From assembly GCA_964036155.1 (NCBI GenBank), contig OZ038422.1, positions 30,775,201 through 30,839,200 on the forward strand: DNA of 64,000 nt, given 5' to 3'. The DNA comes from Diploscapter coronatus. Lineage: Eukaryota; Nematoda; Chromadorea; Rhabditida; Rhabditidae. The notes under the pieces are model-generated. The model searched no databases. It saw only the letters and a program-made list of their open reading frames with translations, and was not told the DNA's origin. Of the stretch, positions 59,301-64,000 are shown piece after piece (position 1 is the first letter of the stretch; each line of letters begins with the position of its first letter). The position numbers were made by a program, and so were the translations under genes.

Positions 59301-62136
59301 CTTATTTTATTGTCTAACAATCTATGGACTAAATGCTGTTCAATAAAAAAATAAATATCGAATTCGGTTTAGAATTATGGAAGTTATGAATTTTTGAAAT
59401 CAAACTAGGCAAACGTGAGCCATGACAACTCTTCGAAGAAGTAGAATTTCTTCGCTATCGGGCAGTCTATAGGAAAACGGTCAAGTGTTCCAGAAACTAG
59501 AAGACCTGGGCTACTTCCCAGTATAAATAACTCGCGGAATCTGGCACTTTTAAAAAATAAAAAATTTTAAAAAGCGAAAAATCAATATGACATTTTTCAC
59601 ATGTTTTACTATATTCATCACTACTTCCTTATTCGGTGTCATTTCGACGAGGTCTTTCCAGAATCGTGCTCAGTTGGTCTCTACGAGCATTTTAATACCA
59701 AATTTGAATTTTTCCCATGCCGAATAACGAAAATATAATTTTCCGGAACTACCGGATCCGAACCTTCCGGAACATGGGGAACAAGTGATCGGGTCGGATT
59801 TTAACCGTCAGATTCGTAATCAGCGTAGTCGAAAACCCCCAGGGACGAAAAATTTGCTCAAAATTTGAAGGTCGACTTCTTGGGTACCACCCCATACTCG
59901 ATTCTTACGAAGAACGTGTCATATGTAAATGTTGCCTAAAATGCCATTTCAAGGATTCAAACCTACCGTTCAACTTTTCTCTAGCCATTGAGGGAATTTT
60001 AAAGCTTCGAGCCAAGATTTGAGCTCCAGCATTCAAACTGATCAAGGTGATCAGTAGCAAAAGTATGAATTTCTTGTTCTGAGTTCGATACAATTTTTCG
60101 TAGCCATGGTAAATTAGCAGAGAAATTATTATAGTCCATACTTGAATAGATTGATGAAGCTGTTTCAGGTATTGAAAATGATTTACCTATGCAATTCTGC
60201 TTGTCTACAGCTGTTGAATAATTTAGAAATACAATGACAGGCCAATGTACGAGATAAATCGAATATGAAGCGTCGCCGATGTAGGATAAAATGGATGATG
60301 AAAGAATCTTAAGAGCAAAAATTTTATATGAAAAGTCTTGAATGTGAATTTACCTTGTTATTAGTTGATTTGGAACTGTTATCTGTGAGAAGAATAGCTG
60401 TGAGAAAAGTAACGAAAATTCTAAATGGCCTCTGAGACAGAGCAATTGGTACAAGAGGAAAGTAGCATAGACAGGCCAGAACCACTGTTCGAATTATTGA
60501 AGATAATTGAAATGAATCTGTAATAAAGTGGGTCCATAGCGTTATTCACCAAAAATTTTGGTGAATAACGCTCGCCCTCCTAATAAAGTTTATAGGCAGA
60601 TAAACTTCGGTTACGCCCAAAATTAGAGTCACACATTTAATCTGATATCAAACTCATAAGAAATTCTTAATCAAATTATGTTCAACTTGAAAAAAAATTT
60701 AGAATTTAAGATCAAAAAGTTTTGAAAGTGGTACATTTCATGAAAACTAACGATGTATTTTCTCATCCTTGCACTGAATTTCAGTAAGCTCTGCATTGAT
60801 ATAGAAAGAGATGGATCCAGATAAAAATTGCCACAACCGAGCTGCGGTGAATTGAAACACGAATTGGTAATTGGCTGTTAGATGGAAGAATAACGAAATT
60901 GATGCAATTGCACCAAAATAGAGTATCTAAAATATTGAAATCGTCTTTGAAAAATAAATGTGTGATACCTTTCGAATGTTGGTTTTCAGATGAGGCGTTG
61001 CAAGAAAGATGAAAGGAAAAACCAAGTAAAATTGGATCTCAACCGAAAGTGACCAGAGATGAAGAAATGCGTTGCGTGAATTCCCATCTAACATGAACTG
61101 AATTTCGTAAATCATTATTGTGAGAAAAATTGATTCTCTCCAAAATATTCTGGTCATTCATTGTGAGAAGACAATGATTTTCACACCTTACCAAAAATTT
61201 TGGTGATGAGCGTACTCTTCATTATTTTTAAAGAAGGCTTTTGCTGAAGGTGGCGGAGCGCGTATCCGCAAAAGGCGCAATATGAAATACACGGTGGGAG
61301 ACGCAGAGCACGGTAGAGCACAATGATTAATCTCGCGAGTACCCCTTCCTCCTTCCTCTGCTAAAGTCTTTTTGAGAGACAAAGAAGGGTATATATAAAT
61401 GATATTTTAAAAATATGAAAATTCATTTGCCTGTTTGAAATAGTCGCCGCTATCATGAATTATGAGCTGGTTCAGAATGAAGAACAACGAGAATAGTGAA
61501 TATCGATTATTATCATTTCGCCAATGCTCTACGAGACAATAATAAACTCCAACCAGAATCAACAACGTAATCAAATAATACAGCGGCAATATTCGGTGGA
61601 TACTGAATGAAATAAATTAAGTAGTCTTTTCAAAGAGTTCTGGTTGAAAGATTCACCGTTTATAGAAGAAATCGACGTAGGTCTTAGGTTGACATAGATT
61701 TTTCTTTGACAGGATCATGGTCATCAAGTAGCCAGAAATGACAAAGAATCTAGGAATGTTATGAATAATTTGCCACTACTTCTTGATATGGCGAGGAAAG
61801 AGTAGTGTTAAACGAGCTGTGTAAAGTTGGAAATTATGAAATTTGGAAATCGAAGTCAAGCTGATTTCGTCCTTCAAAAATCTCAAATTTTTGTGAATCA
61901 ATATGTCAAAATCGGTAATTACGCAGCCCATTTGAAGCAATTTTTCGGCATATTATTTCTTCCATATTCGTAACAAATCGAAATGCCATATTTGAATAAT
62001 AAATGGTAAGTAGTAGTTTGAAAAATACTCACATATCGACTCCCACGAATCCATTTGGAAAGTTTTTAGGAAACAAATGGAAGAAAAATACGAAGAGAAT
62101 CGCTATTCCACGGAGACATTGAATGTTCTCCTTCAT
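55994..62136 (-). CDS. O-acyltransferase (OAC, acyltransferase 3 + SGNH domain), 14 exons
   Basis: Multi-pass membrane enzyme of the Acyl_transf_3 family with a lumenal C-terminal SGNH domain, expected to acylate glycans or other secretory substrates. Exons: 62033-62136, 61657-61749, 61431-61602, 60969-61149, 60752-60926, 60354-60517, 60187-60307, 59967-60140, 57530-57693, 57234-57354, 56946-57051, 56808-56900, 56483-56669, 55994-56179; about 680 residues. The start MKENIQCLRGIAILFVFFFH and PKNFPNGFVGVDIFFVISGY are hallmark. RNAFLHLWSLSVEIQFYLVF holds the catalytic-region HxWSL. SYIGDASYSIYLVHWP follows. The SGNH part has FLVVGNSYSLN and YFDDTRHVTKS. Exons 3-4 do not join cleanly: the donor is GC and the phase is off by one, with a repeat in that intron. 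Intron 8 carries a 2 kb foldback element, intron 10 a MITE. Confidence 0.85.
57088..57221. mobile_element. MITE inside an OAC intron
   Basis: Near-perfect palindrome, ends GACACGTTCTTCGTAAAGAA and TTCTTACGAAGAACGTGTC, with a core related to 18750-18934. Confidence 0.9.
57885..59924. mobile_element. 2 kb foldback DNA element inside OAC intron 8
   Basis: Terminal ATATGACACGTTCTTCGTAA and TTACGAAGAACGTGTCATAT. Inverted arms of over 500 bases (57.9-58.45 and 59.37-59.92 kb) plus further inner inverted blocks (58.5-58.7 with 59.1-59.3). No transposase frame is visible, so it is presumably mobilised in trans. Confidence 0.9.
60540..60572. repeat. perfect 33-base palindrome in an OAC intron
   Basis: GCGTTATTCACCAAAA and its exact inverse around a central A. 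The core ACCAAAAATTTTGGT recurs at about 61193-61208 in another OAC intron. Confidence 0.85.
61190..61400. repeat. GC-rich repeat in OAC intron 3
   Basis: Begins with the ACCAAAAATTTTGGT palindrome and contains GCGGAGCGCGTATCCGC and GGTGGGAGACGCAGAG motifs, a composition unlike the flanks. Probably a degenerate mobile element. Confidence 0.55.
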
Positions 62137-62449
62137 TAGGATTACCTACAAAAATTTTATGAAAAAGTTAAGTAAGTGACCTTTCAAGCTAGAAAATCTC
62201 ATTTGTAAAAGTTTATTTAGCAGACAGATAAATGGTCCAAGAAAAAGTCAATGCCTCATTTGAATCTCAATTGTAAGGCCGAAAAAAGAATCAGAGCAAG
62301 CAAGAAAGGAATTCAGATGTTACAATAACAAAGGGAAAATTAATCCGCGAAAGAGAGGTCAAGTATTGAGATTAAGAAATATCTCGGAACAATTGATATA
62401 AACTTGTGAAGGAAGTTTACTCATCAAGAAATGTTTTGATAGTCATAAC

Positions 62450-62662
62450 CAGGGATGTTCGCGGTGCGAAAAAATCGCACCGCACTGCACTGCAGTTATT
62501 CAAAAATTTGGCGCACCGCACCAGACATTAAAGTTGACCCCCATTTTTGCGACACTGACACTGCAGTGTCAGTGTCAAACACTTTAATGTCTGCACCGCA
62601 CTGTAAGATAAAAAAATTTTCACGCACTGCAACGTAAAATACTCGCACTGCGAACATCCCTG
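62450..62662. mobile_element. MITE with internal GCACCGCAC repeats
   Basis: Inverted ends CAGGGATGTTCGCGGTGCGA and TCGCACTGCGAACATCCCTG. A central perfect dyad GACACTGACACTGCAGTGTC is flanked by many CACCGCACTG units. A relative lies at 34030-34100. Confidence 0.85.
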
Positions 62663-62669
62663 TGAGCTA

Positions 62670-63400
62670 CGCCTCTTCTTCCCCTCACTCTTTCTCTCTC
62701 CCTTTTCTTTGCTATCTCTTCCGTCTCTTCAGAGCCACGCTGTTTTCCTCTTTCCAATTCATTCTACGCTTGAAAGTGAGGGAGTCCCCAAGCTCCGCCC
62801 CCTTCGCATATTTTGACAATTTTAGGAAAAGCGTGGTAGTCGAGCTTATCTCGAGTTCTGGATTCTTTTTTATCATTTTTTTGCTAGCCATATGGATTGT
62901 CGATAAAAAATGATATTTATAGTTGGAAGTTACCCAAAAAGTTCGTGGAAATGGGCTGAAATCCCAAAAATAAACAAAAAAAAACTTTCGTATTTCTGCT
63001 CCTGTACTGCCCACAGGCGAAATGTCTCGAAAAACCCAAGTTAATTCGACGAGGATTTTGTCAATCTTGATCCCTGAAAAGAAATTAATCAATAATTTTT
63101 GCCTACACGCGCCTTCGCGGCGATTTTCCGATCGACGTCAAATCGTTCAGTCTATCCTGTGTTTACGCCTCTGAAAGTGAATGTTTACGTTCAATTTTTT
63201 TTCATAATTGACCTAATTATCGTAATTTTTCGCTTGTTTTTCCCGTAATTTTCTTGAAAACTATCTGTAATTTTTCAGGGTGATATCTACTAGCAGAAGC
63301 AGGAAACTGAGACAGGCAGCAGCTAGGAGGAACTCGTCTGGGGCAGGGCGAGCATTCGACAACTACCGCCGCCGTCCTGCCTCCATTTCATGAGGAAAGT
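62670..63400. other. intergenic, no gene recognised
   Basis: Pyrimidine-rich start, then mixed sequence. A short GC-rich stretch near 63.29-63.39 kb could be exon-like but has no supported frame. Confidence 0.35.
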
Positions 63401-63409
63401 CGCTTTTCC

Positions 63410-63870
63410 ATGTTCCAGGTTAATTCGAGGCGACTAATTCGTGTATTTTCAGCGACAGCATGTTTTCTCTCGATATCATGTCCCCGTCAAAATAACTATT
63501 CTGAAATCGATCGGCAACACTCGCTTCAACTGGAATATCGTCCTGAACACGCTCCTACAAAATCTGTCAATCAAGTACAATGCCAAAATCACTGGGCAAT
63601 CGACTATATCAACATCATGATGAGTTATAAAGGCGATCATTGACTAATTTATTTTCATGTTATTACTCATTTATCATTATAACTTATAATTTTCATTACG
63701 TGTTAAAATAGTTTGAATTTTTTTACTTTTGGCTTTTAATCTTACGTTTAATTTTCTTTCATATTTTATAGCTATAATAATTTACTATAGGCAGCAATGT
63801 ACTGGCTACTTGTATCTGTGTTACTTTCTATTAACCATTATATTTTAAACTACAATAAATTTTATTAACT
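63410..63870 (+). repeat. orphan terminal exon, copy 3
   Basis: Exon 63453-63620 after TTTTCAG keeps the frame RYHVPVKITILKSIGNTRFN and onward to TGA. It is followed by the same 3' flank as at 41 kb and 23.6 kb. Confidence 0.6.
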
Positions 63871-64000
63871 TCACATGAAAATTACAATACGAATTTCATA
63901 AGGAATAATTTGATCTAATCTGTTTAGTGACCGAAAAATAGAGATCTTCCCGTTTCGATATTGGAGTGGAGTCCATTCCATTCTGCAAACAAATTGAGAC
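63866..64000 (-). repeat. start of another GT11-exon repeat, cut by the window edge
   Basis: Begins at TTAACTTCACATGAA exactly as copies at 24003 and 51812 and runs into the window end before the GT11 exon would be reached. Confidence 0.75.

Noticed and set aside
1..64000. CRISPR arrays, bacterial operons or viral genes
   Set aside because: Repeats are palindromic eukaryotic transposons and all genes have spliceosomal introns; no viral replication or capsid-type motifs were seen.

Overview
This is nuclear DNA of a free-living-type rhabditid nematode, most likely Caenorhabditis or a close relative. The evidence is AT-rich sequence, many introns of about 45-60 bases ending in TTTCAG/TTTTAG, and protein families that I know as Caenorhabditis expansions (DUF273, DUF288, DUF1647, Methyltransf_21, OAC acyltransferases). 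There are no bacterial genes, CRISPR arrays or recognisable tRNA/rRNA genes. All calls come from reading exons, splice sites and motifs by eye; no database search was run.

Layout. (1) 1-12.7 kb is a conventional housekeeping block. It holds the 3' part of a coiled-coil protein gene (+), a complete 12-exon 6-phosphogluconate dehydrogenase gene (-, 3905-10378), and, wholly inside its intron 4 on the opposite strand, a complete 12-exon inositol polyphosphate 5-phosphatase (+, 7039-9145). I recall the same neighbours in C. elegans (T25B9.9 and T25B9.10/inpp-1). A tiny 50-residue gene follows (-, about 12.5 kb). (2) 13-62.2 kb is a dense accessory region in which nearly every recognisable gene is a secretory-pathway glycan-building or glycan-decorating enzyme. 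In order: a 5'-truncated DUF273, a GT11 fucosyltransferase remnant, a carbohydrate sulfotransferase, an unrecognised gene remnant, an intact DUF273, a beta-1,4-galactosyltransferase, a GT10 alpha-1,3-fucosyltransferase, a DUF288 protein, a GT92 fragment, a Methyltransf_21 protein, a DUF1647 protein and a 14-exon O-acyltransferase with a C-terminal SGNH domain. Most lie on the minus strand. (3) 62.2-64 kb is repeats.

The second half is heavily invaded by foldback transposons, short palindromic elements, a SINE and LTR-like sequence. It also carries repeated pieces of the glycogenes themselves: the GT11 catalytic exon occurs five times, the last OAC exon three times and an orphan 55-codon exon three times, within segmental duplications of about 1.2 kb. 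Several cluster genes are intact by phase (DUF273-b, DUF288, Methyltransf_21). Others are truncated or have exon junctions that do not fit GT-AG splicing.

How the genes fit together: between them they could add Gal/GalNAc, fucose (alpha-1,2 and alpha-1,3), sulfate, acyl and possibly methyl groups, plus sugars from uncharacterised transferases. The clustering suggests a fast-evolving island for surface or secreted glycan variation, but joint function is inference.
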